Below, piece by piece: positions 30,386-38,386 of a stretch of DNA of 64,000 nt. This stretch comes from CAIWHR01 sp963726775 (GTDB lineage: Bacteria; Pseudomonadota; Gammaproteobacteria; Burkholderiales; Casimicrobiaceae): contig CAVSDL010000007.1 of the NCBI GenBank assembly GCA_963726775.1, positions 124,001 to 188,000 on the forward strand, written 5' to 3'. How positions within the stretch are numbered: position 1 is the first letter of the stretch; every line of letters begins with the position of its first letter. A model generated the notes under the pieces. The model made no database searches, had not been told where the DNA came from, and worked only from the letters and a program-made list of their open reading frames with translations. The position numbers were made by a program, and so were the translations under genes.

Positions 30386-30494
30386 CTCCTCAGAACTTCG
30401 ACGGCGCGCTTCGGGGATGGACGCGCCCACCAAGGCTTGGATCGGGTAGAGAGCCGCGATTGGGAAACTCGGCCGCGCCCCAAGGGATTCTCCG

Positions 30495-31250
30495 ATGACG
30501 CTTGTGGCAGCATCGAAGGGGGCGCAAACGGCCGTTATTGCAGCACAGCATCAGCCGCTTCCGGCCGACACCGAAACCATACCTGCAGCGCCACGGCGGG
30601 TCAAGCCGGTTGCGCTGCACAACCGCCGTTCCCGGCGCGCGCCCTATAATGGCCCGCCTTCGACGCCCACGGACCCGCATCTGGCCTCCTATCAGGAAAT
30701 TTCGGCATTTCTCGCGGAAGTCGAACGTCGCGCGTTCAAGCAGGCGATGTTCGCCGTGCGCGACGAGCACACGGCCCTGGACGTGGTTCAGGACGCGATG
30801 CTGAAGCTGACCGAAAAGTACGCCGGCAAGCCGATCGGCGAGCTGCCGATGCTTTTCCAGCGGATCCTGCAGAACACGATCCGCGACCATTTCCGGCGCC
30901 AGAAGGTGCGTTCGACGTGGACCACGGTCCTGTCGGCACTCGGGAAAGGTGATCAAAAGGACGAGGATTTCGACCCGCTGGAAACTTTACCGGCGAAATC
31001 GAGTTCGAATGCAGCGGCGGATCCGGCGGAACAGTTCGAGCAGGCACAGATCGTGAGGGCCATCGAGCAGGCGCTGGCGCGGCTGCCCGCGCGTCAACGG
31101 GAAGCCTTTCTGCTGCGTTACTGGGAAGAGCTCGATGTGGCGGAAACCGCTGCGGCGATGGGCTGCTCCGAGGGAAGCGTCAAGACCCATTGCTCGAGGG
31201 CGGTTCGCGCCTTGGCCGTGATGCTGAAGGGCAAAGGAATTTCGCTATGA
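30495..31250 (+). CDS. ECF-type RNA polymerase sigma factor
   Basis: Sigma-70 family factor with region 2 (VRDEHTALDVVQDAMLKLTEKY, DHFRRQKV) and region 4 (LARLPARQREAFLLRYWEELDVAETAAAMGCSEGSVKTHCSRAVRAL). The longest frame (251 residues) has about 60 Pro/Arg-rich residues not typical of the family. A consensus TATAAT (30645-30650) lies inside that stretch, and remembered homologues begin at the equivalent of ASYQEISAFL. That would be a CTG at 30681, so the real start is unsettled. It overlaps the DUF3619 gene by 4 nt; sigma/DUF3619/DUF3106 is a standard betaproteobacterial unit. Confidence 0.88.
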   Translation: MTLVAASKGAQTAVIAAQHQPLPADTETIPAAPRRVKPVALHNRRSRRAPYNGPPSTPTDPHLASYQEISAFLAEVERRAFKQAMFAVRDEHTALDVVQDAMLKLTEKYAGKPIGELPMLFQRILQNTIRDHFRRQKVRSTWTTVLSALGKGDQKDEDFDPLETLPAKSSSNAAADPAEQFEQAQIVRAIEQALARLPARQREAFLLRYWEELDVAETAAAMGCSEGSVKTHCSRAVRALAVMLKGKGISL

Positions 31251-31651
31251 CCACAGCCGACGACAATTTTGCCAAGAAAATAAGCACTTACCTGGAAAGC
31301 GGCGCGGCGGGCATCAAAGCCGGGACGGCCTACAGGCTGCAGCTCGCGCGTCAGGAAGCCCTGGCGAGGCTCGCCGATCCCGAGCGGGTTGCCGGGATGC
31401 AGCTCGTCGGTGCGCATGCGGGCGGCGGCTCCGGGTCGTCGCCGGGGGGCAGGATCCGGACCGGTACGCGGCTGTGGCTGGGCCTCGCGCTGATCGTTGC
31501 GACGGGCTTCGGCTATCAGCAATGGCAGGCCTACCAGCAACTCGGTGAAATCGAGGAAACGGACGCGGCGATCCTGTCCTCGGACCTGCCGATCGACGCG
31601 TACCTGGACCGGGGATTCCAGAATTGGCTGAAGCGCGCCTCAGACGACTGA
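31247..31651 (+). CDS. DUF3619 family membrane protein (probable anti-sigma partner)
   Basis: 134 residues, starting ATGA over the sigma factor stop. N-terminal cytoplasmic helical part (NFAKKISTYLESGAAGIKAGTAYRLQLARQEALARL), one transmembrane helix (WLGLALIVATGFGYQQW, about 83-99), and a short outer tail with DLPIDAYLDRGFQNWLKR. The layout and coupling to the sigma gene suggest an anti-sigma role; that is inference. The 3' end overlaps the DUF3106 gene. Confidence 0.8.
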   Translation: MTTADDNFAKKISTYLESGAAGIKAGTAYRLQLARQEALARLADPERVAGMQLVGAHAGGGSGSSPGGRIRTGTRLWLGLALIVATGFGYQQWQAYQQLGEIEETDAAILSSDLPIDAYLDRGFQNWLKRASDD

Positions 31652-32184
31652 TACGGGACACGGCAATCACGCTGGCGCTGGTCGCGGGTTTCGCGGTCTG
31701 CGCCGTCGCGCAACCGGTCACCCTGCGCTCGCCGTCGTGGGCCGAGCTTCCCCCCGCCGAGAAGCAGATTCTCGCCCCGCTTGCGCCGGAGTGGGAAAAG
31801 CTCGATGCGCAGCGCAAGCAGAAATGGCGCGGCATCGCGCAGCGCTATCCCAAGATGACCGGCGACGAACAGCAGCGCGTCCAACAGCAAATGGGAACCT
31901 GGGCGCAGCTTTCGCCACAGCAGCGCGCCGCCGCGCGCGAGCAGTACAAGTCGCTGAAGCAGTTGCCGCCGGAGAAGAAACAGGAAGTCCGGGAGCGGTG
32001 GGAACAGTACCAGAGCCTGCCCCCGGAAACCAAGCGCGAGCTGGCGGCCAAGCCGGTCCCAGCCGGGCCGGTCGCGCCTGCGGGACGCAACGTGCGGCCC
32101 GCGCCGCCGCTTGCGCCACCGCCGCAATTGGCTCCCGCCGCGCCAACGGCCGCATCCCCGCCTGCGCCACCCCCGACTCGGTAA
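31624..32184 (+). CDS. DUF3106 family exported protein
   Basis: 186 residues from a TTG that overlaps the DUF3619 gene by 28 nt. A signal peptide (about 1-30, ITLALVAGFAVCAVAQ) precedes a region of short helical repeats (SWAELPPAEKQILAPLAPEW, WRGIAQRYPKM, QYKSLKQLPPEKKQEVRERWEQY). The tail is Pro/Ala-rich. The repeats resemble the periplasmic Spy/CpxP-like LPPE pattern, so a periplasmic stress-sensing role with the sigma factor is possible. Confidence 0.78.
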   Translation: MAEARLRRLIRDTAITLALVAGFAVCAVAQPVTLRSPSWAELPPAEKQILAPLAPEWEKLDAQRKQKWRGIAQRYPKMTGDEQQRVQQQMGTWAQLSPQQRAAAREQYKSLKQLPPEKKQEVRERWEQYQSLPPETKRELAAKPVPAGPVAPAGRNVRPAPPLAPPPQLAPAAPTAASPPAPPPTR

Positions 32185-32361
32185 CTCCAACGATGGCGGC
32201 GTGATCGGAAAGGCGTCACCGAAGGGTGTCGTGATGTCGGTCCACTGCGGCGAGCACCGCCGCAAACCCCGAAACCCGATCGTCACTTACTGCACGGCCG
32301 GAGCGCCGAAACCCGCATCGTAGCAAGCTCGCAGTCGGGCTGGCGCCGTCGCGGCGGCGGG

Positions 32362-32910
32362 CTAGAGCCTCGGCTTCGGGTCCGCCGCCTCATAACTGGC
32401 GATGCCGTCGAGGATCTCGCGCTTTGCTTCCTCCGCGCCGACCCACGTCGATACCCGCACCCACTTGCCGGGCTCGAGGTCCTTGTAATGCTCGAAGAAA
32501 TGCGAGATCTGCTGCGTCGTGATTTCGGGCAAATCGCGCGGCGACTGCACCGCGCGGTAGAGACCGGACAGCTTGTCGATCGGCACCGCGAGGACTTTGG
32601 CGTCGACGCCGCTCTCGTCGTCCATCTTCAACATGCCGATCGGTCGGCAGCGCACGACGACGCCGGTGATGAGAGGCACCGGCGAAAGGACCAGCACGTC
32701 GCAGGGGTCGCCGTCGCCGGACAGCGTCCGCGGGACATACCCGTAGTTGCACGGATAGTGCATCGCCGTGGACATGAAGCGGTCGACGAATACCGCCCCG
32801 GTTTCCTTGTCCACTTCGTACTTGATCGGATCGCCATGCATCGGGATCTCGATGATCACGTTGCAGTCGTTGGGGACGTCCTTGCCGGCGGGGACGCGGT
32901 CGAGATTCAT
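32362..32910 (-). CDS. ppa: Inorganic pyrophosphatase
   Basis: Soluble family I enzyme that hydrolyses pyrophosphate and drives biosynthetic reactions. 182 residues from MNLDRVPAG (32910). Active-site residues stand in DGDPCDVLVLSP, YGYVPRTLSGDGD and the VPIDKLSGLY region; EVDKETGAVFVDR binds substrate. A single gene with a consensus -10 close upstream. Confidence 0.96.
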   Translation of the reverse strand: MNLDRVPAGKDVPNDCNVIIEIPMHGDPIKYEVDKETGAVFVDRFMSTAMHYPCNYGYVPRTLSGDGDPCDVLVLSPVPLITGVVVRCRPIGMLKMDDESGVDAKVLAVPIDKLSGLYRAVQSPRDLPEITTQQISHFFEHYKDLEPGKWVRVSTWVGAEEAKREILDGIASYEAADPKPRL

Positions 32911-32938
32911 GCGGGAAATCCGTGTAATCCGGAACCAG

Positions 32939-32944
32939 ATTATA
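32939..32944 (-). promoter_or_regulatory. ppa -10 element
   Basis: TATAAT on the minus strand, 28 nt before the ppa ATG. The -35 at 17 nt spacing (TGCACG) is weak. On the other strand a TATCAT near 32973 may serve the divergent DUF3047 gene. Confidence 0.5.
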
Positions 32945-33056
32945 GCGGTCCCCGTCCCGAGCGTGCACCGCGCTATCATTGCGCACCCGGCGAGGGCCGC
33001 GTCGAGCGCGCCCCGGCCGCTCCGAACGCGAAAGCACCACGATCGACTGCACCGCC

Positions 33057-33803
33057 ATGCGCAGATTCTTCCCGATCCTTGCGACCGCTGCCGTGATGGC
33101 GGCGTCGGACGCCGCAGCCCAGGCGCGAATCGAGGCGGCGCCTGCGCTGGTGACGCCGTTCTCGTCGCAGAAGGCCGGCGCGCCGCTGCCCGCGGCCTGG
33201 CAGCCGGTCAAGATCGCCGCCGGCAAGAAGCCCACGCAGTATCAGCTTGTCGACGATTCGGGCACCGTGGTCTTGAACGCTAAGGCGGACGCCGCGGCGA
33301 GCGGCCTGGGCCACGACACCAGGTTCGATGTGCGCGCTGCGCCATTCATCGAATGGCGCTGGAAGGTCGCGAAGCTGATCGACGACGCCGACAACAGCAT
33401 CGCCGGGAAGGAGGATTCGCCAGCGCGCATCGTGCTTCAGTTCGACGGCGATCGCGCGAAGCTGCCGTTGCGTGACCGCGCGTTCTTCGCACTGGGCGAC
33501 AAGGTCGCCGGCCGCGAGGTGGCGTACGCGACACTGATGTACATCTGGTCGAACAAGGCGCCCGTCGGCGCCGTGATACCGAATCCGAATACCAGCCGGG
33601 TGCGGATGATCGTCGCTGCGAGCGGGCCGGGTGGCGTGGGAGCGTGGCAGAACTTGCGCCGCAACGTGCTCGATGACTTCCGCAAGGCTTACGGCGAGGA
33701 CCCGGGTCAGTTGATCGGTGTCGGGCTGCTGACCGACTCCGACAATACCGGGGCGTCGGCCGAGGCTTGGTACGGCGACATCAATTTCGTATCCGCGCCA
33801 TGA
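33057..33803 (+). CDS. DUF3047 family exported protein
   Basis: 248 residues from the ATG at 33057, with a signal peptide (MRRFFPILATAAVMAASDAAAQ). It shows the DUF3047 pattern: EWRWKVAKLIDDADNSIAGKEDSPARIVLQFDG, YIWSNKAPVGAVIPNPNTSRVRMIV, and a C-terminal GVGLLTDSDNTGASAEAWYGDINF. A beta-sandwich-like periplasmic protein with no known activity. It is divergent from ppa and followed by an independent GntR gene. Confidence 0.8.
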   Translation: MRRFFPILATAAVMAASDAAAQARIEAAPALVTPFSSQKAGAPLPAAWQPVKIAAGKKPTQYQLVDDSGTVVLNAKADAAASGLGHDTRFDVRAAPFIEWRWKVAKLIDDADNSIAGKEDSPARIVLQFDGDRAKLPLRDRAFFALGDKVAGREVAYATLMYIWSNKAPVGAVIPNPNTSRVRMIVAASGPGGVGAWQNLRRNVLDDFRKAYGEDPGQLIGVGLLTDSDNTGASAEAWYGDINFVSAP

Positions 33804-33865
33804 GCCGCTGGCCGCGAGCGTCCGGGACTCACCGGTAGGACCGCGCTGCGCGTTCCCGATTCGTC

Positions 33866-34573
33866 ATGGACACTCTCCCGCAGCAGCCAACGATCGTCGA
33901 GCAGGCGTATCGCGCGATACTCGATGCGATCTGCGAGGGCCGCCTCGAGCCGGGCGAGCGTCTGACGCAGGAAAGCGTCGCCGCGAAACTGTCGGTGTCG
34001 CGGCAGCCCGTCGGACAGGCGCTTCTTCTGCTCAAGCAGCAGAAATTCGTCACCGAGGCGGGCCGGCGCGGACTGATGGTCGCGCCGCTCGACCGCGATT
34101 TCATGCGCTGGATCTACGAACTGCGCCTGGGCCTTGACCCGCTCGCCGCGGCGCTCGCGGCACAACGCGCGTCGGACGCCGATCTCGAGCGCGGGCGCGA
34201 GCTGATCGCCCGTGGGCGCCGCGCCGTCGGCGAAGGGTCGATCGCGACGCTGATCGGCGCCGACATGGATTTCCACATGCTGATCTACGAGATGTCGGGC
34301 AATCGGCTCTTCACCGACACGATGGGCCAGCTCTGGAATCACCTGCGGCGCGCGATGCGTGAGGTGCTCCAGCATCGCGACTACCGGAAGCAGGTCTGGA
34401 CCGAACACGAGCAGATGCTGCGCGCGATCGCCGAGCGCAATGCACACGGCGCCGCGGCGCGGGCTCGCGCGCATCTCGCGAACGCCGCGGTCAGCGTCCG
34501 GCTGACGCTGCCGACGGTGGCGGCGGAGGCCGAAGCGCCGCCGCCAGCCGCGCCTCAGCGCGCGTCGCGATAA
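33866..34573 (+). CDS. GntR/FadR-family transcriptional regulator (FCD domain)
   Basis: 235 residues: N-terminal winged helix (VEQAYRAILDAICEGRLEPGERLTQESVAAKLSVSRQPVGQAL, about 11-55) and a C-terminal all-helical FCD domain with probable metal/ligand residues (D in GADMDFHMLIYEMSGN, H in WTEHEQML and ARAHL). FCD regulators sense carboxylic acids. It lies beside, and convergent with, the gamma-carbonic-anhydrase-like gene and the mutase operon, so it is the natural candidate regulator of that catabolic operon. A GGTATACC palindrome upstream of hcmB is a possible operator. Confidence 0.87.
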   Translation: MDTLPQQPTIVEQAYRAILDAICEGRLEPGERLTQESVAAKLSVSRQPVGQALLLLKQQKFVTEAGRRGLMVAPLDRDFMRWIYELRLGLDPLAAALAAQRASDADLERGRELIARGRRAVGEGSIATLIGADMDFHMLIYEMSGNRLFTDTMGQLWNHLRRAMREVLQHRDYRKQVWTEHEQMLRAIAERNAHGAAARARAHLANAAVSVRLTLPTVAAEAEAPPPAAPQRASR

Positions 34574-35628
34574 TCGGACGAATAACGCGCGTAAACCGCA
34601 ATGATGTCGGCAAAGCCGGCGCGCTCGTCGGGCTTCAGTTCGCGAAACGCGCGCGCCGGCCTGCCGGCCCATATCCATCCGGCCTTGACGACCGTCCCGG
34701 GCTCGACGTGCGCGCCGGCCGCGATGCATCCGCCGGGCTCGACCACGACGCCGTCGCCGACGATCGAACCCATTCCGACCAGCGAATCGTCGCCGAAGAC
34801 ACCGGCGCCCATCCGCACGTTGTGTCCCACGGTCACGCGCTCGCCGATCAGCAGGTGACCGCGCGAGCGATTCGTCAGCAGCAACGAATTGTCCTGGATG
34901 TTGCTGAGTGCGCCGATCGCGATGCGCGCGCCACCCGCGACGACCGCGCAGCCGTAGAACACTCCCGCATCGTCGTCGATCCGCACGTCGCCGACGACCG
35001 CGGTGCCCGGTGCCACGAATGCGGCCGCGACGCGCGGCACGCGGTCCTCGAACGAATGGAGAGGCCCCGCGCCGGCCTTCGCCGGCACGAACGTCCCCAT
35101 GTCGAGCGGTGGCAGGTTGTCGCCGCACACGAGGGCTGACGGGTCGCCGCGCCGGATCGAGGCCGCGGCCTCGCGAAGCTCCGTGGATCCGATCTCGCGC
35201 ACGGGCACGGCCGGATTGCCCGCGTACACGAAACCGCCGGCGAGCTTCTTGCGCGGCGGCACCAGCGCCCCCGGCGCAATCAGCACACCGGACCCGACCA
35301 CCGCACCGTCCATCACGGTCGCCGCATCGGCGACCACGACACCGTCGCCCAGCGTGCACGCGTGCACCAGCGCGTAGCGGCCGACCGTGACGTCGTTGCC
35401 GATTTCGGTTGGGATGAACCCGTCGGCAATGTGGACGGTCGCGCGCTCGCCGAGAAATGCGTTCGCGCCGATGCGAATCCGTTCACCGTCGCCGCGAATG
35501 GTCGCGTAGCCGGCGAGCGTCAGCCCGGAGCCCGCGACCGTGCGGCCGATCACGACCGATGTCGTGGCACCATCGAACGGCGCCGCAAGCGCCGGACGAA
35601 AATCGAGGTACGGAAGCTGCATGGGCAT
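34555..35628 (-). CDS. Tandem gamma-carbonic-anhydrase-like (left-handed beta-helix) protein
   Basis: 357 residues from MPMQLPYLDFRPALAA (35628), twice the length of ordinary CaiE/PaaY proteins. Two hexapeptide-repeat beta-helix domains follow each other: first half about 20-150 (GRTVAGSGLTLAGYATIRGDG...YALVHACTLGDG), second half about 200-345 (AFVAPGTAVVGDVRIDDDAGVFYG...VTVGHNVRMGAGV). The second half keeps the typical GHNVRMGAG His; the first has HIADG and HAC. These enzymes may act on CoA esters or as carbonic anhydrases. It is downstream of the mutase operon on the same strand and overlaps gntR by 19 bp. Confidence 0.78.
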   Translation of the reverse strand: MPMQLPYLDFRPALAAPFDGATTSVVIGRTVAGSGLTLAGYATIRGDGERIRIGANAFLGERATVHIADGFIPTEIGNDVTVGRYALVHACTLGDGVVVADAATVMDGAVVGSGVLIAPGALVPPRKKLAGGFVYAGNPAVPVREIGSTELREAAASIRRGDPSALVCGDNLPPLDMGTFVPAKAGAGPLHSFEDRVPRVAAAFVAPGTAVVGDVRIDDDAGVFYGCAVVAGGARIAIGALSNIQDNSLLLTNRSRGHLLIGERVTVGHNVRMGAGVFGDDSLVGMGSIVGDGVVVEPGGCIAAGAHVEPGTVVKAGWIWAGRPARAFRELKPDERAGFADIIAVYARYSSDYRDAR

Positions 35629-35696
35629 GCGGGCAAAGTTGTCTGGTCGGGCGTGCGCGAGGCTACCTGATATGCGGGCAATCCGCGGCACCGGCG

Positions 35697-37409
35697 TCAG
35701 AACATCGGCTTCTCGCGGTAGGTACCCCACAGCCCTCTGAGTTTCTCGACGATGTCGCCCATCGTGGCCCCGGCGGCGACGAGCTCGATGGTCACCGGCA
35801 TGATGTTCACGCGTTCGTCCTTCGCCACCGCGACAAGCTTGTCCAGCAGCGACGCGACGCGTGCGTTGTCGCGCTCGCGGCGCACGCGCACCAGGCGTTC
35901 GATCTGGCGAATGGCCGTCGACGGATCGTAGGGATGAGTCTCGATGTCGAATTTTTCACCCGGGTCCGCGTACTTGTTGACACCGAGCACCGGCTTCTCG
36001 CCGCTCGCCTTCTTGAGTGCCGTGTCGTACGCGAAATCGGCGATCCGTTTCTGGAACCAGCTCTCCTCGGTCAGCTTGACCGTGCCACCGTTGGCGTCGA
36101 CGTAGTCGATGATCTTGAAGATCTCGCGCTCGTACTGCGTGGTCAGGCTCTCGACGAAATACGAGCCGCCGAGCGGATCGACCACACCCGGCACGCCAGA
36201 CTCGTCGGCGATGATCTGCTGCGTGCGCAACGCGATCTTCATCGCCTGCTCGGTGGGGATCGCAAACGCCTCGTCCATGCCGTTCGTGTGCAGGCTCTGC
36301 GCGCCACCCAGCACCGCGGCGAGCGCCTGCAGCCCGGTGCGCACGACGTTGATCTGGTACTGTGGCCTGGTCAGCGACGCTGCGGCCGTCTGACAGTGGA
36401 AGCGCAACCGCATCGACTCCGGATTCTGGGCACCGAAACGCTCCTTCATCAACTTCGCGTATACCCGCCGCACTGCGCGGAATTTTGCGATCTCCTCGAA
36501 GAAGTCGGCCTGGCACACGTAGAAGAACGCGAGCCTCGGTGCGAATTCGTCGACGTGCATCCCGGTCCTGGTGACCGCTTCGACATAGGCGATCAGGTTG
36601 CACATCGTGAACGCGACCTCGTCGAGCGGCGAGCTGCCGGCCTCGGACACGTGGTATCCGGAGATGTTGATCGGGTTGTACCGCTTCATGTGGCGCGCAC
36701 AGTACGTGATGCAGTCGCGGACGATGCGCACCGACTGCGCAACCGGGTAGATCCATTCCTTCTGCGCCTGGTACTCCTTCAGGATGTCGGCCTGGATCGT
36801 GCCCGACAGCTTGTGGAGGTCGAGCCCGCGCCTCTGGGCGAGCGCGACGTACATCGCGAGCAGGATCCACGCGCTCGGATTGATCGTCATCGACACCGAG
36901 ATCTTCTCGAGATCGAGGCCGTCGAAAAGGTGCTCCATGTCGGCGAGCGTGTCGATCGCGACGCCCTCGCGGCCGACCTCGCCCTCGCTCATCGGATGGT
37001 CGCTGTCGTAGCCCATCAGCGTCGGCATGTCGAAGTCGGTCGACAGTCCGGTCTGGCCATTGGCGATCAGGTACTTGAACCGCTTGTTCGTATCCTCTGC
37101 GGTACCGAAGCCGGCGATCTGGCGCATCGTCCAGAGCCGCCCGCGATACATGGTCGGGTACGGTCCGCGCGTGAACGGGTACCGACCCGGAAGGCCGATA
37201 TCCTCGAGCGGCGTGTCGGCAAGGTCGAGCGCCGTGTACGTGCGCTTCAGCGGGAAGCCGCCCTGCGTGCGGAACTCGGATGTCCGCTCGGGCGCGCGGG
37301 CGACGAAGTTCGCGACCTCGTTATCCTCCCACGCGGCGACCTCCGCCTCGAGCGCGGCGCGGGTGTCGGAATCGACCGCGGGCCGGTCGTGGAAAACGGG
37401 TTCGTTCAT
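35697..37409 (-). CDS. hcmA: 2-hydroxyisobutyryl-CoA mutase-type large subunit (B12-dependent acyl-CoA mutase)
   Basis: 570 residues: the catalytic TIM barrel of a cobalamin-dependent acyl-CoA mutase, without the B12 domain, which is encoded separately (hcmB). Key specificity residues are Ile98 (in TMRQIAGFG) and Asp125 (in LSTDFDMPTLMGYDSD). They align with Ile90 and Asp117 of Aquincola HcmA, where methylmalonyl-CoA mutase has Tyr and isobutyryl-CoA mutase Phe at the first position. Overall similarity to remembered HcmA is high, including VDEFAPRLAFF and the ending WGTYREKPMF. Expected reaction: 2-hydroxyisobutyryl-CoA to 3-hydroxybutyryl-CoA. The start overlaps the MeaB-like gene by 4 nt. 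Confidence 0.88.
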   Translation of the reverse strand: MNEPVFHDRPAVDSDTRAALEAEVAAWEDNEVANFVARAPERTSEFRTQGGFPLKRTYTALDLADTPLEDIGLPGRYPFTRGPYPTMYRGRLWTMRQIAGFGTAEDTNKRFKYLIANGQTGLSTDFDMPTLMGYDSDHPMSEGEVGREGVAIDTLADMEHLFDGLDLEKISVSMTINPSAWILLAMYVALAQRRGLDLHKLSGTIQADILKEYQAQKEWIYPVAQSVRIVRDCITYCARHMKRYNPINISGYHVSEAGSSPLDEVAFTMCNLIAYVEAVTRTGMHVDEFAPRLAFFYVCQADFFEEIAKFRAVRRVYAKLMKERFGAQNPESMRLRFHCQTAAASLTRPQYQINVVRTGLQALAAVLGGAQSLHTNGMDEAFAIPTEQAMKIALRTQQIIADESGVPGVVDPLGGSYFVESLTTQYEREIFKIIDYVDANGGTVKLTEESWFQKRIADFAYDTALKKASGEKPVLGVNKYADPGEKFDIETHPYDPSTAIRQIERLVRVRRERDNARVASLLDKLVAVAKDERVNIMPVTIELVAAGATMGDIVEKLRGLWGTYREKPMF

Positions 37410-38386
37410 GCGTCACCTCCGATATGCAGTTCGGCGAGCAGCCTGCGCGCGGCGCCGTGCGGGGACAGCGTGCGGGCGTCGAGCAGGTCGAGCAGCGCCG
37501 AGATCTTGCCATCCCGGTGCCGCACGAAGGCCGTGCGCAGGATGTCCTCGCCCGCCTTGAGCAGCCGGCGTTCGTTGATCGCGGCGCGTCGCGCGGCGAT
37601 CTCGCCGCTGCCAGCAAGATGCGCCCGATGCCGGTCGATCGCGGCCATGAGTTCAGCCACGCCTTCGTCGCGCACCGAGCTCGTCGCCACGACCGGCACC
37701 GGCCAGCGGAGGGTGGGCGCCGGCGCAGCGATCGAGAGTCCGAGCGATAGCATCGACTTGAGATCCGAAATCGTCCTGTTGGCATCGGATCGGTCGCATT
37801 TGCTGACCACGTGGATATCGGCGATCTCGAGGATGCCGGCCTTGATCGCCTGGACGTCGTCACCGAGGCCCGGCGCGGACACGACGACGGTCGTATGCGC
37901 GGCGCGCGCGACGTCGACTTCGTCCTGGCCGACTCCGACGGTCTCGACGAAAACGAGGTCGAAGCCCGCCGCGTCGAACACGTCGACGCTCTCCAGCGTG
38001 CCGTGCGCGAGCCCGCCCAACGCACCGCGAGTCGCCATGCTGCGCACGAACACGCCGACATCGCCGGCAAGGTCACCCATCCGGATCCGGTCACCGAGAA
38101 TCGCGCCCCCGGAAAACGGGCTTGACGGATCGACGGCGACGATCGCGACGGTGCGCCCGCTTCCACGCACGGCGCGCGCGAGCTTTGCGACCAGCGTCGA
38201 CTTGCCGCTGCCGGGCACGCCGGTGATGCCGACGACGTGCGCGCGCCCGGCCCGGCGGAAAATCTCGTCGAGCGCTGCGCGGCATTCGTCGCCGCCGCTC
38301 TCGGCGCGGGTGAGAAGCCGCGCGACCGCGCGCGGATCGCCGGCAAGCACGCCGGGGACGAGCTCGCGCGACGGAACGAACCTCAT
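37406..38386 (-). CDS. meaH: MeaB/ArgK-type GTPase chaperone for the mutase
   Basis: 326-residue G3E GTPase. Walker A GVPGSGKS at 56-63, the VDPSSPFSGGAILGDRIRM block typical of MeaB, switch region FVETVGVGQDEVDVA, and SKCDRSDANRT as the base-specificity motif. These proteins load and protect the B12 cofactor of acyl-CoA mutases. Placed between the CoA ligase and hcmA with 4-nt overlaps on both sides, so its partner is this mutase. The much longer open frame upstream is a shadow of the ligase gene. The C-terminus is somewhat extended with an RLLAELHIGG tail. Confidence 0.9.
   Translation of the reverse strand: MRFVPSRELVPGVLAGDPRAVARLLTRAESGGDECRAALDEIFRRAGRAHVVGITGVPGSGKSTLVAKLARAVRGSGRTVAIVAVDPSSPFSGGAILGDRIRMGDLAGDVGVFVRSMATRGALGGLAHGTLESVDVFDAAGFDLVFVETVGVGQDEVDVARAAHTTVVVSAPGLGDDVQAIKAGILEIADIHVVSKCDRSDANRTISDLKSMLSLGLSIAAPAPTLRWPVPVVATSSVRDEGVAELMAAIDRHRAHLAGSGEIAARRAAINERRLLKAGEDILRTAFVRHRDGKISALLDLLDARTLSPHGAARRLLAELHIGGDA

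Noticed and set aside
32185..32361. Extra gene between the DUF3106 gene and ppa
   Set aside because: Short open frames there have no ribosome-binding site or family likeness; treated as a convergent intergenic spacer.
35697..37409. Methylmalonyl-CoA mutase
   Set aside because: Ile replaces the diagnostic Tyr, Asp stands in the STDFDMP segment, the B12 domain is on a separate chain, and a CoA ligase is in the operon; all point to the hydroxyisobutyryl-CoA mutase type.
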